Below are positions 52,846 through 60,972 of a stretch of 64,000 nt of DNA, one piece after another (position 1 is the first letter of the stretch; each line of letters begins with the position of its first letter). The position numbers and the translations under genes were made by a program. The stretch is from Agromyces sp. NDB4Y10 (GTDB lineage Bacteria > Actinomycetota > Actinomycetes > Actinomycetales > Microbacteriaceae), in the NCBI RefSeq assembly GCF_001620055.1, contig NZ_LQGY01000069.1, forward strand, positions 1-64,000, written 5' to 3'. The notes beneath the pieces are model-generated. The model was not told the origin of the DNA and did no database searches. It was given only the letters and a program-made list of their open reading frames with translations.

Positions 52846-54054
52846 TCAGAACGCGTTGAGGCCCGTGAGCGCGCGCCCGATGACGAGCTGGTGCACCTCG
52901 TCGGTGCCCTCGTAGGTGCGCACCGACTCGAGATTCGCCGCATGACGCATCACGGGGAACTCGGACGTGATGCCGTCGCCGCCGAGGATGGCCCGCGCGT
53001 CGTGCGCGATCCGCAGCGCCTCGCGCACCGAGTTCAGCTTGCCGACCGAGATCTGCGCGGGCGTGAGCGCGCCGCGCTCCTTGAGCCGTCCGAGGTGCAG
53101 CGCGAGCAGCACGCCCTTCTCGACCTCGACGAGCATGTCGGCGAGCTTGGCCTGGATGAGCTGGTTCGCCCCGATCGGCTTGCCGAACACCTCGCGCGAC
53201 ATCGATCGCGCGAGCGCCGCCTCGAGGCAGGACCGCGCCGCGCCCATCGCGCCCCACACGATGCCGTAGCGCGCCTCGTTGAGGCAGCCGAACGGCCCCG
53301 ACAGCCCGCGGGCGCCCGGCAGCATCGCGTCGGCCGGCAGCCGCACGCCGTCGAACGTCACGTCGCACTGCACCGAGGCGCGCATCGAGAGCTTGCCGGT
53401 GATGGGCGTCGCCGTGAAGCCCGGCGTCGAGGTCGGCACGAGGAACCCGCGCACGACGCCGGCGTCCTCCCCCGCGTCATCCGCCACCTTCGCCCAGACG
53501 ACCGCGACGTCGGCGAGCGAGGCGAGGCCGATCCACCGCTTGGCGCCGTCGAGCACCCACTCGTCGCCCTCCCGGCGCGCGACGGTCGTCATCGCCGCGG
53601 GGTCGCTGCCGCCCTGCGGCTCGGTGAGGGCGAAGCAGCCGATGAGCTCGCCCTTCGCCATGCCGGGCAGCCACCGCTGCTTCTGCTCCTCCGAGCCGTA
53701 CTTGTGGATGGCGCTCATCGCGAGCGAACCCTGCACCGAGACGAAGGTGCGCCATCCGGAGTCGGCCGCCTCGAGCTCGAGGCACACCAGCCCGTATGCG
53801 ACGGCGCCCGCTCCGGCGCATCCGTAGCCGCTCAGGTGCATGCCGAGGAACCCGAGCTCGCCGGCCTCGCGCACGAGCTCGCGGCGGAAGACCTGGTCCT
53901 CGAAGTCCTGCTCGATGATCGGCGCGATGCGCTCCTGCGCGAAACGGCGCGCGCGATCGCGCCACTCGAGCTCGTCGTCGGTGAGCAGGGCGTCGAGGTC
54001 GAACACGGCGTCGATGCGCGGCGCGGTGACGATCGGGGCGGCGGTGTCGGTCAT
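52846..54054 (-). CDS. gcdH: glutaryl-CoA dehydrogenase-like acyl-CoA dehydrogenase
   Basis: 402 residues. CFALTEPQGGSDPAAMTT and WVLDGAKRWIGLASLAD are acyl-CoA dehydrogenase signatures; the C-terminal RTYEGTDEVHQLVIGRALTG carries the catalytic Glu in the position used by glutaryl-CoA and short-chain dehydrogenases, and the overall sequence is GcdH-like. It would oxidise and decarboxylate glutaryl-CoA to crotonyl-CoA. It lies directly downstream of a family III CoA-transferase, which could make glutaryl-CoA. Confidence 0.85.
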   Translation of the reverse strand: MTDTAAPIVTAPRIDAVFDLDALLTDDELEWRDRARRFAQERIAPIIEQDFEDQVFRRELVREAGELGFLGMHLSGYGCAGAGAVAYGLVCLELEAADSGWRTFVSVQGSLAMSAIHKYGSEEQKQRWLPGMAKGELIGCFALTEPQGGSDPAAMTTVARREGDEWVLDGAKRWIGLASLADVAVVWAKVADDAGEDAGVVRGFLVPTSTPGFTATPITGKLSMRASVQCDVTFDGVRLPADAMLPGARGLSGPFGCLNEARYGIVWGAMGAARSCLEAALARSMSREVFGKPIGANQLIQAKLADMLVEVEKGVLLALHLGRLKERGALTPAQISVGKLNSVREALRIAHDARAILGGDGITSEFPVMRHAANLESVRTYEGTDEVHQLVIGRALTGLNAF

Positions 54055-54074
54055 GGTGGTCCTTTCGCGGTTCG

Positions 54075-54110
54075 AGGTCTCGATTCGCGCTGCGCGCTAC
54101 TCGTCCAGCG
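54075..54110. repeat. palindromic repeat family B, half copy over the CoA-transferase stop
   Basis: GGTCTCGATTCGCGCTGCGC... on the plus strand matches the reverse complement of the left half of the 45752 copy in 31 of 35 positions. The CoA-transferase TAG stop (54097-54099) is part of the repeat's GTCGAGTAG-type sequence. Confidence 0.75.
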
Positions 54111-55257
54111 GGTTCGTTCGGCGCCAGTCGGCGCCGCGGTCGGCGTCGAGCCGCGGGGGCGGCGAGTGGTAGCCGGGCGGCGCGGCGGCGAGGCCGATCG
54201 GGTTGGCCACCGACCGCACGCCGTCGAGGTGGACGACGGGGGCGAGCCCGAGCCGGTCGGCGAACGCCAGCGCCTCCCCCACGTCGTTCACGAGGCCCGA
54301 CGGCACGCCCGCATCCGTCAGCACCTCGACCCAATGGGCAGCGGATGCCGCGGCGAGCGCGCGTCCGAGCTCCTCGTGCAGCGCGTCCCGGTGCCCGACC
54401 CGGGCGGCGTTCGTCGTGAACCGCTCGTCGTCGGCGAGCGCCGGAGCCCCGAGCAGCCGTGCGAGCGTGCGAAACTGCCGGTCGTTGCCGACCGCGATGA
54501 CGAGCTCCCGGTCGGCGGCGCGGAACACCGCGTACGGGGCGATGCTCGGGTGCGCGTTGCCGAGCCGTCCGGGGGCGCGACCCGTCGCGAGGGTCGACCC
54601 GGCCTGGTTGGTGAGCGCGGAGAGCAGGCTCTGCAGCAGGTTCACCTCGACGTGCGCGCCCTCGCCCGTGGCGTCCCGCCGCCGCAGGGCCAGCAGGATG
54701 CCGGCGACCGCGTTCTGGCCGGTGAGCACGTCGACGAGCGCGACGCCCGCCTTGGTGGGGTCGCCGTCGGGCGCGCCGGTGATGCTCATGAGCCCGCCGA
54801 CCGCCTGCACGAGCAGGTCGTACCCGGCGAGCGCGGCGCCCTCGCCGGCACCGAACCCGGTGATCGAGCAGTACACGACGCCCGGGTTCGCGGCGCGCAC
54901 GTCGTCGTACGCCAGTCCGAACCGCGCCATCACCCCGGGCCGGAAGTTCTCGACGACCACGTCGGCGCTCGCGGCGAGCCGTCGCGCCTCGGCGAGCCCC
55001 GCGGCATCCGTGAGGTCGAGCGCCACCGAGCGCTTGTTGCGGTTCACGCTCGCGAAGTACGTGGCCTGCCCGTCGGGCCCGACCGGCGGATGCCACTGGC
55101 GGGTGTCGTCGCCCGCGGGCGGCTCGATCTTGACGACGTCGGCGCCGAAGTCGGCGAGCAGCATCGTCGCGTACGGTCCGGCGAGCACGCGCGAGAAGTC
55201 GGCGACGCGGATGCCGGCGAGCACGCCGCCGCCCGCACGCTGCTCCGTGTGCGCCAT
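54097..55257 (-). CDS. CaiB/BaiF family III CoA-transferase
   Basis: 386 residues. GIRVADFSRVLAGPYATMLLADFGADVVKIE (in parts) is the family start and the catalytic Asp lies in VALVDVLTGQNAVAGIL. FRPGVMARFGLAYDDV and CSITGFGAGEG are also conserved. Next to gcdH it may be a succinyl-CoA:glutarate CoA-transferase. GAGGAGGG before ATG 55257 supports the start. Its stop codon is supplied by repeat family B sequence. Confidence 0.87.
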   Translation of the reverse strand: MAHTEQRAGGGVLAGIRVADFSRVLAGPYATMLLADFGADVVKIEPPAGDDTRQWHPPVGPDGQATYFASVNRNKRSVALDLTDAAGLAEARRLAASADVVVENFRPGVMARFGLAYDDVRAANPGVVYCSITGFGAGEGAALAGYDLLVQAVGGLMSITGAPDGDPTKAGVALVDVLTGQNAVAGILLALRRRDATGEGAHVEVNLLQSLLSALTNQAGSTLATGRAPGRLGNAHPSIAPYAVFRAADRELVIAVGNDRQFRTLARLLGAPALADDERFTTNAARVGHRDALHEELGRALAAASAAHWVEVLTDAGVPSGLVNDVGEALAFADRLGLAPVVHLDGVRSVANPIGLAAAPPGYHSPPPRLDADRGADWRRTNPLDE

Positions 55258-55474
55258 CCGCCCTCCTCGGCCGATCCGGACCGCTCGAGCCGATCCGCTC
55301 GCCACGATACCCACGCCCCCGGGGACCCCTCCTGTACAGGATGTCCAACGCCGGTCGCGGATCCGCCACCGCGTCGATCGCGCGGGCAGGATCTCCGCTT
55401 AGGCTTGGGAGTGGCGTGCACCGTCGTCGCCGACCGGGTGGCGAGTCACGTGCACCATCATCCAGAGGAGTCCC

Positions 55475-56842
55475 ATGACGAACTACGCCGTCGTCAACCC
55501 GGCCACCGGAGAGACGGTCAAGACGTACCCGACCATCACCGACGCCGAGCTGGAGGCCGCGATCGCCGCCGCCGACGAGGCGCACCGCACCTGGTCGAAG
55601 TCGACCACGGTCGAGGAGCGCGCCGCCCTGATCCGCCGCGTCGGCGAGCTGCACGTGGAGCGCCGCCAGGAGCTCGCGGAGATCATCGTCCGCGAGATGG
55701 GCAAGCCCATCGAGCAGGCGCTCGCCGAGGCCGACTTCGCGGGCGACATCTACACGTACTACGCCGACAACGCGGCCGAGTTCCTGAAGGACGAGCCCAT
55801 CGAGCTGCAGGGCGGCGAGGGCTCCGCGGTCGTGCGGCGCTCCTCGCTGGGCGTGCTGCTCGGCGTGATGCCGTGGAACTTCCCGTACTACCAGGTGGCG
55901 CGCTTCGCCGGCCCGAACGTGATCATCGGCAACACGATCCTGCTGAAGCACGCCGAGCAGTGCCCCGAGTCGGCCGAGGCGATCCAGCGGATCTTCCGCG
56001 ACGCGGGCGCCCCCGAGGGCGTGTACGTGAACATCTACGCCTCGCACGACCAGATCGAGCGGGTCATCGCCGACCCGCGCGTGCAGGGCGTGTCGCTCAC
56101 CGGCTCCGAGCGCGCGGGCGCCGCGGTCGCCGCGGTCGCGGGCAAGCACCTGAAGAAGGTCGTGCTCGAGCTCGGCGGTTCCGACCCGTTCATCCTGCTG
56201 TCGACCGACGACCTCGACGAGGCCGTGCAGAACGCGGTCGACGCGCGTCTCGACAACAGCGGTCAGTCCTGCAACGCGGCCAAGCGCTTCATCGTGATCG
56301 ACGAGCTGTACGAGCCGTTCCTCGAGAAGTTCACGGCGAAGATCGCCGAGGTCGAGGCGACCGACCCGACCTCGTCGGACTCGGCGCTCGGTCCGCTGTC
56401 GTCGCTGCGTGCGGCCGAGGGCCTCGCCGAGCAGGTCGAGCGCGCCGTGCAGCACGGCGCGAAGCTCGTGCACGGCGGCGGCCGCGACGGCGCCTTCTTC
56501 CAGACCACGGTGCTGACGGATGTCGCGAGCGACAACCCCGCGTCGAAGGAGGAGTTCTTCGGGCCGGTCGCGCAGGTGTACCGCGCGAAGGACGAGTCCG
56601 AGGCGGTCCGCATCGCGAACGACATCCCCTTCGGCCTGGGCTCGTACGTCTACACGACCGACCAGGAGCAGGCGCTCCGCGTCGCCGACCAGATCGAGGC
56701 CGGCATGGTCTTCGTGAACGTCGTGCTCGCGGATGGCGCGGAGCTGCCCTTCGGCGGCGTGAAGCGCTCCGGTTCGGGCCGTGAGCTGGGCCGGTTCGGC
56801 GCCGACGAGTTCGTGAACAAGAAGCTCATCCGCATCGGCTGA
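55475..56842 (+). CDS. NAD(P)-dependent succinate/glutarate-semialdehyde-type dehydrogenase
   Basis: 455 residues. VMPWNFPYYQVARFAGPN, the catalytic Glu in VLELGGSDPFIL (about 230) and the catalytic Cys in DNSGQSCNAAKRF (about 266) are intact. KEEFFGPVAQVYR and LPFGGVKRSGSGRELG complete the family. The short form (455 rather than about 480) is usual for the YneI/GabD2 subclass. Divergent from the glutarate genes, it could oxidise glutarate semialdehyde from lysine or cadaverine. AGAGGAG precedes ATG 55475. Confidence 0.9.
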   Translation: MTNYAVVNPATGETVKTYPTITDAELEAAIAAADEAHRTWSKSTTVEERAALIRRVGELHVERRQELAEIIVREMGKPIEQALAEADFAGDIYTYYADNAAEFLKDEPIELQGGEGSAVVRRSSLGVLLGVMPWNFPYYQVARFAGPNVIIGNTILLKHAEQCPESAEAIQRIFRDAGAPEGVYVNIYASHDQIERVIADPRVQGVSLTGSERAGAAVAAVAGKHLKKVVLELGGSDPFILLSTDDLDEAVQNAVDARLDNSGQSCNAAKRFIVIDELYEPFLEKFTAKIAEVEATDPTSSDSALGPLSSLRAAEGLAEQVERAVQHGAKLVHGGGRDGAFFQTTVLTDVASDNPASKEEFFGPVAQVYRAKDESEAVRIANDIPFGLGSYVYTTDQEQALRVADQIEAGMVFVNVVLADGAELPFGGVKRSGSGRELGRFGADEFVNKKLIRIG

Positions 56843-56852
56843 TCGCCCCGTC

Positions 56853-56886
56853 CGACGCGCCCCGCGGCATCCGCTGCGGGGCGCGT
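56853..56886. terminator. bidirectional terminator hairpin
   Basis: A perfect 12-bp stem (56853-56864 with 56875-56886) whose 10-base loop contains the octamer GGCATCCG. Between the convergent aldehyde dehydrogenase and glutaminase genes. Downstream, GGCGTCGTCTGC recurs in a short direct repeat (about 56907-56932). Confidence 0.7.
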
Positions 56887-56936
56887 CGTCGTCTGCGCGG
56901 CGCCGTCCGCGGCGTCGTCTGCACGGCGTCGTCGCT

Positions 56937-58184
56937 TTAGCGGATGCCGGGGTCGATGCCCTCGGGCGCACCCGGGAACTGCACGTCGAGGCCGGCCTCC
57001 TCGGCCGCGGCGGCCGTCGCGCGCAGCAGCCGCTCAGCCACTTCGCTGACGTAGGTCACGTCGTCGAAGTCGAGGCGGAGGGTGCGCGCGTCGACGTGCT
57101 CCACGAGCCGGCCTGCGTCGTGCACGACCTGCTCGGCCGCCAGGAAGTCGAGCTCGCCGCGAAGCTCGAGCGTGACCGAGCGGGTCTCCTCGTCGACCGT
57201 CGCCGACCCGACGGGCGACGCCGGGACGCGCAGGTGGTCGAACATGTGCAGGCCGAAGCGGGCCGACAGCTCTTCGAGCATCGCGACCCCGCGGAGGCTG
57301 TTGCCGGCCTCGTCGAGGGGCGGGCTGAACACGCCCACGCCGAACTCGCCGGGCCGCACGGCGACGATCCCGCCGCCGACGCCCGACTTGGCCGGCATCC
57401 CGACCCGGAACGCCCAGGACCCGGAGCGGTCGTACATGCCGCACGTGGCCATGACCGAGAGCGTGTCGCGGGCGGCCCGCTCGCCCACGACGCGGTCGCG
57501 CGTCAGCGGGTGCACGCCGCCGTTCGCCAGCGTCGCCCCCATGAGCGCGAGGTCCTCGGTGGTGACGATGAGCGAGCACTGGCGGAAGTACGGGTCGGTC
57601 GCGCTGTCGACGTCGTCGGTCGCGAGCGATCCGGCCGCGAGCGCGAGGCCCGCGAGCGCCCGGTTGCGGTGGCCGGTGTCGGCTTCCGAGGTGTACACCT
57701 CCTCGTCGACGTCGAGCTCGCGGCCGGCGAATCGCGACAGCGCCTCGTGGATGCGTGAAAACCGCTCCTCGGCGTCCGCCGCCGGCACGAGCGAGGTCGT
57801 CACGATCGCGCCGGCGTTGATGAACGGGTTCTCGGGCCGACCGAGCTCGTCGAGGCTGATCGCGTTGAACGGCTCGCCGCTGGGTTCCACGCCGACGCTG
57901 CGGTGCACGGCGTCGGTGCCGACCGTCTCGCACGCGAACGCGTACACGAACGGCTTCGAGGCGGACTGGATCGTGAACCCGACCCCGGTGTCGCCCGCGC
58001 CGTACACGCGTCCGAGCACGCTCGCGACCGACACCCCGAACCGGTCGGGGTCCACGTCGGCGAGTTCCGGGATGCCGTCGGCGACCTTCCCGCCGTCGAC
58101 CGACTCCACGACCCGGCCGAGCGCCCGGGTGAGCTCCTCGTCGACGGCGGCGCCCAGGAGCCGCGGCCGCTCGTTGCCGCTCAC
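56937..58184 (-). CDS. glsA: glutaminase A with C-terminal STAS domain
   Basis: 415 residues. The Ser-Lys dyad is in QSASKPFVYAF (S74, K77). GVEPSGEPFNA, NPFINAGAIVTTSL, TGHRNRALA and CGMYDRSGSWAFRVGMPAKSGVGGGI are glutaminase-A signatures. It hydrolyses glutamine to glutamate. A STAS-like domain (about 325-405, SVTLELRGELDFLAAEQVV and LRLDFDDVTYVSEVAERLL) is fused at the C-terminus and could bind a ligand or a partner. GTG 58184 overlaps the DUF1801 stop. Confidence 0.93.
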   Translation of the reverse strand: MSGNERPRLLGAAVDEELTRALGRVVESVDGGKVADGIPELADVDPDRFGVSVASVLGRVYGAGDTGVGFTIQSASKPFVYAFACETVGTDAVHRSVGVEPSGEPFNAISLDELGRPENPFINAGAIVTTSLVPAADAEERFSRIHEALSRFAGRELDVDEEVYTSEADTGHRNRALAGLALAAGSLATDDVDSATDPYFRQCSLIVTTEDLALMGATLANGGVHPLTRDRVVGERAARDTLSVMATCGMYDRSGSWAFRVGMPAKSGVGGGIVAVRPGEFGVGVFSPPLDEAGNSLRGVAMLEELSARFGLHMFDHLRVPASPVGSATVDEETRSVTLELRGELDFLAAEQVVHDAGRLVEHVDARTLRLDFDDVTYVSEVAERLLRATAAAAEEAGLDVQFPGAPEGIDPGIR

Positions 58185-58543
58185 CGGCGACCGCCGACGG
58201 ACGCGTCGATCTCGTCGCGCCGCAGCGACACGAGTCGTTCGACCAGGTCATCGGGCAGCGGATGCTGCGGGGTGAACCGGATCGTGCCCTTGGCCGTGTC
58301 GAACCCCGCCAGCTCGTCGGCGAGCGCTGCGATCACGGCGGGACTGAACGGGTACAGCCCGAGGTGCGCCTTCGCCTGCATCACCGAGAGCAGTGCGGCG
58401 TCGCGGTAGCGCAGCGCCGGCATGCCGTAGCCCCGGCCCTCGACCGCGTCCGGGATGGTCGCCCGCGCCACCCGGTACACCGCCGCGATGGCGGACCTCG
58501 CCGGTTCGTCGAGCCCCGCCACGTACTCGTCGACCTCGCCCAT
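58181..58543 (-). CDS. DUF1801-family protein
   Basis: 120 residues. VDEYVAGLDEPARSAIAAVYR, GYGMPALRYRDAALLSVM and IRFTPQHPLPDDLVERLV fit the DUF1801/YdhG fold, which may bind iron or act in stress; function unknown. TAGCAT lies seven bases before ATG 58543, so the leaderless start is preferred over the in-frame ATG at 58552 that is part of the -10 box. It is co-translated with glutaminase. Confidence 0.82.
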   Translation of the reverse strand: MGEVDEYVAGLDEPARSAIAAVYRVARATIPDAVEGRGYGMPALRYRDAALLSVMQAKAHLGLYPFSPAVIAALADELAGFDTAKGTIRFTPQHPLPDDLVERLVSLRRDEIDASVGGRR

Positions 58544-58626
58544 GCGGCTCATGCTACGCGGGGCTCGCGCGGCGGCATCCGTGCGTCGCCGGGTCGGCGG
58601 GTCTACCCTCGGGACGAGGGGGTCGC

Positions 58627-58896
58627 ATGATCCGACAGCGCGTCATCGTCCACGGCCGCGTGCAGGCGGTCGGCTTCCGGTTCAGCGCGCGCGTCGAGGC
58701 CCAGCGGCTCGGCGTCTCCGGATGGATCAAGAACCGCTCGGACGGCGCCGTCGAGGCCGAGATCGAGGGCGAGGCCGCCGCGGTCGACGCCATGCTGTCG
58801 TGGCTCGACGAGGGCCCGCCCGGTGCCGACGTCACCTCGATGAGCACCGCCGACCTCGCGCCGACGGGCGAGCGGGGCTTCCGCGTCGTCAGCTGA
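58627..58896 (+). CDS. acyP: acylphosphatase
   Basis: 89 residues, the normal length. VHGRVQAVGFRFSARVEAQRLGVSGWIKNRSDGAVE (in parts) holds the catalytic Arg (GFRF) and Asn (KNRSDG). It hydrolyses acyl phosphates. The start is ATG 58627; a G-rich run upstream could serve as ribosome-binding site. Confidence 0.93.
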   Translation: MIRQRVIVHGRVQAVGFRFSARVEAQRLGVSGWIKNRSDGAVEAEIEGEAAAVDAMLSWLDEGPPGADVTSMSTADLAPTGERGFRVVS

Positions 58897-59032
58897 CGGA
58901 TGCCGCCGCCCATGGCCCGCGGCGCGTGACGTCCGGCGGGGAGCGTGTCAACGCCTGTCGGTCCGAGGCGTGCCGGTCTTGACTGGGACGGTCGGCGGTC
59001 GACGACTGCCGGCGGACCGAGAGGAGGTGCCC

Positions 59033-59275
59033 ATGGCCGAGGGCGATGTCGAGACGATGTCCAAGCGCGGACAGTGGGTCAACCGGGTGATCGGCGAGCC
59101 CGAGCGCTCGCGGAGCTTCCGCACGCGCGACGAGGCGATCGACGCCGGGCGCGAGCTCGCCGCGTCGCTCGGCACCGAGCACCGGATCATCCCGGCGGAG
59201 GAGACCGGCGTGATCACCGATGAGGACGAGGCGGGCGCGGACGACCGCGCGCGAGCAGAGGAGGCGGACGCATGA
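59033..59275 (+). CDS. small DUF2188-type protein
   Basis: 80 residues. QWVNRVIGEPERSRSFRTRDEAIDAGRELAASLGTEHRI (in parts) is the DUF2188 pattern (W-x-x-...-A-x-x-x-G-R-x-x-A). The tail is acidic. GAGGAGGT four bases before ATG 59033 is near-optimal, suggesting strong translation. It overlaps the next small gene (ATGA). Function unknown; such proteins are often stress-induced. Confidence 0.8.
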   Translation: MAEGDVETMSKRGQWVNRVIGEPERSRSFRTRDEAIDAGRELAASLGTEHRIIPAEETGVITDEDEAGADDRARAEEADA

Positions 59276-59490
59276 CCGATCGACGAGACGACTTCATCGA
59301 GGCCGACCGGGAGGCGAAGGAGACCGTGGTGAACGACGCGGTCGCGGGCGAGACCGTCCTGCCGGGCACCGGCGACGGCAACGACGGGCCGACCGGTGGG
59401 TCGCCCCGCGAGCAGGAGCCGATGTACGCGGACAACGACCTGGCTGGCGAGGAGATCGACCTCGACGACGCGCCGGAGTCGACCGAGTAG
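59272..59490 (+). CDS. small acidic hypothetical protein
   Basis: 72 residues, strongly acidic (long runs of Asp and Glu, C-terminal DLAGEEIDLDDAPESTE), no Cys, likely disordered. ATG 59272 overlaps the previous stop (ATGA), so the two are coupled. No family recognised. A strong hairpin follows at 59503. Confidence 0.7.
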   Translation: MTDRRDDFIEADREAKETVVNDAVAGETVLPGTGDGNDGPTGGSPREQEPMYADNDLAGEEIDLDDAPESTE

Positions 59491-59502
59491 CCTCCGGGAA
59501 CG

Positions 59503-59538
59503 ACGAGGGGCCCGCCGGCGAACCGGCGGGCCCCTCGT
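59503..59538. terminator. strong bidirectional terminator
   Basis: A perfect 16-bp stem (59503-59518 with 59523-59538) closed by a CGAA loop, between the small acidic protein gene and convergent rplA. Confidence 0.85.
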
Positions 59539-59553
59539 GACGAGTCAGGCGAC

Positions 59554-60243
59554 TCAGATGGCGTTGACGTCCAGCGGGATGCCGGGGCCGAACGTGGTCG
59601 ACACGGCGCCCTTCTGGATGTAGCGGCCCTTGGCGCTCGACGGCTTGAGGCGGACGACCTCCTCGAGCGCGGTCTTGATGTTGTCGTTCAGCTGCTCCTG
59701 CGTGAACGAGGCCTTGCCGACGACGAAGTGCACGTTGGCGTGCTTGTCGACGCGGAACTCGATCTTGCCGCCCTTGATGTCTTCCACGGCCTTGGCCGGG
59801 TTGGGGGTGACGGTGCCGGTCTTCGGGTTCGGCATGAGGCCGCGGGGGCCGAGGACCTTGCCGAGACGACCGACCTGGCCCATGAGCTCCGGGGTGGCGA
59901 CGGCCGCGTCGAACGCGGTGTAGCCGCCGGCGACCTTCTCGATGAGCTCGGCGCCGCCGACCTCGTCGGCGCCCGCCGCGATGGCGGCCTCGGCGGCCGG
60001 GCCGGTCGCGAAGACGATGACGCGGGCGGTCTTGCCGGTGCCGTGCGGGAGGATGACGGTGCCGCGCACCATCTGGTCGGCCTTGCGGGGGTCGACGCCG
60101 AGCTTCAGCGCGACCTCGACGGTCGAGTCGAACTTCGCCGAGCCGGTCTCCTTCGCGAGCGCGACGGCGTCGGTCGGGGTGTAGTACTTGCCGGCCTCGA
60201 TCTTCTCGGCCGCGGCCCGGTAGGCCTTGGACTTCTGTGCCAT
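59554..60243 (-). CDS. rplA: 50S ribosomal protein L1
   Basis: 229 residues. [60 protein letters not shown] and [20 protein letters not shown] are diagnostic of L1, which forms the L1 stalk at the E site. It follows rplK on the same strand with a 146-base gap that is unusually long and holds two palindromic elements. Confidence 0.98.
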   Translation of the reverse strand: MAQKSKAYRAAAEKIEAGKYYTPTDAVALAKETGSAKFDSTVEVALKLGVDPRKADQMVRGTVILPHGTGKTARVIVFATGPAAEAAIAAGADEVGGAELIEKVAGGYTAFDAAVATPELMGQVGRLGKVLGPRGLMPNPKTGTVTPNPAKAVEDIKGGKIEFRVDKHANVHFVVGKASFTQEQLNDNIKTALEEVVRLKPSSAKGRYIQKGAVSTTFGPGIPLDVNAI

Positions 60244-60311
60244 GTTGGTTCTCCTTGCGAGAGTGTGGTCATCGCGCCTGGCGGGCGCTGCCACGAATGA
60301 GAGTTCTGTGG

Positions 60312-60337
60312 TGACGGATGCCGCGTGGCATCCGTCA
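60312..60337 (-). terminator. hairpin in the rplK-rplA gap
   Basis: An 11-bp perfect stem (60312-60322 with 60327-60337), built from CGGATGCC and GGCATCCG, with a GCGT loop. It lies between two co-transcribed ribosomal genes, so it is more likely an attenuator or an inert repeat than a full terminator. Confidence 0.55.
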
Positions 60338-60340
60338 GCC

Positions 60341-60400
60341 CGGTGGTCGAGTCGGCGCCAAGCGCCGTACCGAGACCCGGGCGAGTCGGCTATTCGACCG
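60341..60400. repeat. palindromic repeat family B, copy overlapping the rplK stop
   Basis: On the minus strand GGTCTCGGTACGGCGCT and GCCGACTCGACCACCG match the right half of the 45752 copy, and the left arm GGTCGAATAG is provided by the last codons of rplK (Val-Glu-stop). The rplK TAG (60390-60392) is thus inside the repeat. Confidence 0.65.
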
Positions 60401-60818
60401 TGATGCCCATCGAGCGAGCGGTGCCGGCGATGATCTTCGACGCGGCGTCGATGTCGTTGGCGTTGAGGTCGACCATCTTGGCCTCGGCGATCTCGCGGAC
60501 CTGGTCGGCCGAGATCTTGCCCACCTTGGTGGTGTGCGGGACGCCCGAGCCCTTGGCGACGCCGGCGGCCTTCTTGATGAGCTCCGCGGCGGGCGGGGTC
60601 TTCAGGACGAAGGTGAAGGAGCGGTCCTCGTAGACGGTGATCTCGACGGGGATGACGTTGCCGCGCTGCGCCTCGGTGGCGGCGTTGTACGCCTTGCAGA
60701 ACTCCATGATGTTGACGCCGTGCTGACCCAGCGCCGGACCGATCGGCGGGGCGGGGTTGGCGGCGCCGGCCTTGATCTGAAGCTTGATCAGACCCGTGAC
60801 CTTCTTCTTCGGTGCCAT
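60390..60818 (-). CDS. rplK: 50S ribosomal protein L11
   Basis: 142 residues. [42 protein letters not shown] (in parts) and [14 protein letters not shown] are L11 signatures; the proline pair in PAPPIGP is the thiopeptide-binding region. It binds the 23S GTPase centre. ATG 60818. Upstream lies nusG on the same strand after a 154-base gap with a hairpin. Confidence 0.98.
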   Translation of the reverse strand: MAPKKKVTGLIKLQIKAGAANPAPPIGPALGQHGVNIMEFCKAYNAATEAQRGNVIPVEITVYEDRSFTFVLKTPPAAELIKKAAGVAKGSGVPHTTKVGKISADQVREIAEAKMVDLNANDIDAASKIIAGTARSMGITVE

Positions 60819-60926
60819 GATTTCTCTCTTCCTGTTCGAACGCCCGGCCTGGGCCGGGGCACTCTCCCGCAGGTCCCGGCGGTTCCGGGTTGCGGTGGTC
60901 TGTGGTGTGTGCGGAACGCAGCACAA

Positions 60927-60947
60927 CCCTCCGATGATACCGGAGGG
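60927..60947 (-). terminator. hairpin between nusG and rplK
   Basis: CCCTCCG and CGGAGGG (60927-60933, 60941-60947) pair across a seven-base loop 26 bases after the nusG stop; in the minus direction GTTGTG follows. It may be a partial terminator, with a separate rplKA promoter downstream. Confidence 0.5.
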
Positions 60948-60972
60948 TCGCTGCGCGGATGCTGTGTTCGGT

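Noticed and set aside
55258-55474. CCTGTACAGG (about 55331-55340) as an operator for the glutarate genes
   Set aside because: A perfect 10-bp palindrome, but there is no second copy in the window and no promoter boxes at a fitting distance, so the evidence is too weak.
50983-56784. 1933-residue plus-strand ORF
   Set aside because: It runs antisense to the permease, binding protein, gcdH and CoA-transferase genes and through the aldehyde dehydrogenase in a wrong frame. Its composition is Arg/Glu/Ala/Gly-rich with no domain, the usual shadow of high-G+C coding DNA.
53477-56971. 1164-residue minus-strand ORF
   Set aside because: Antisense to the aldehyde dehydrogenase and out of frame over the CoA-transferase and gcdH. 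Low-complexity Arg-rich sequence.
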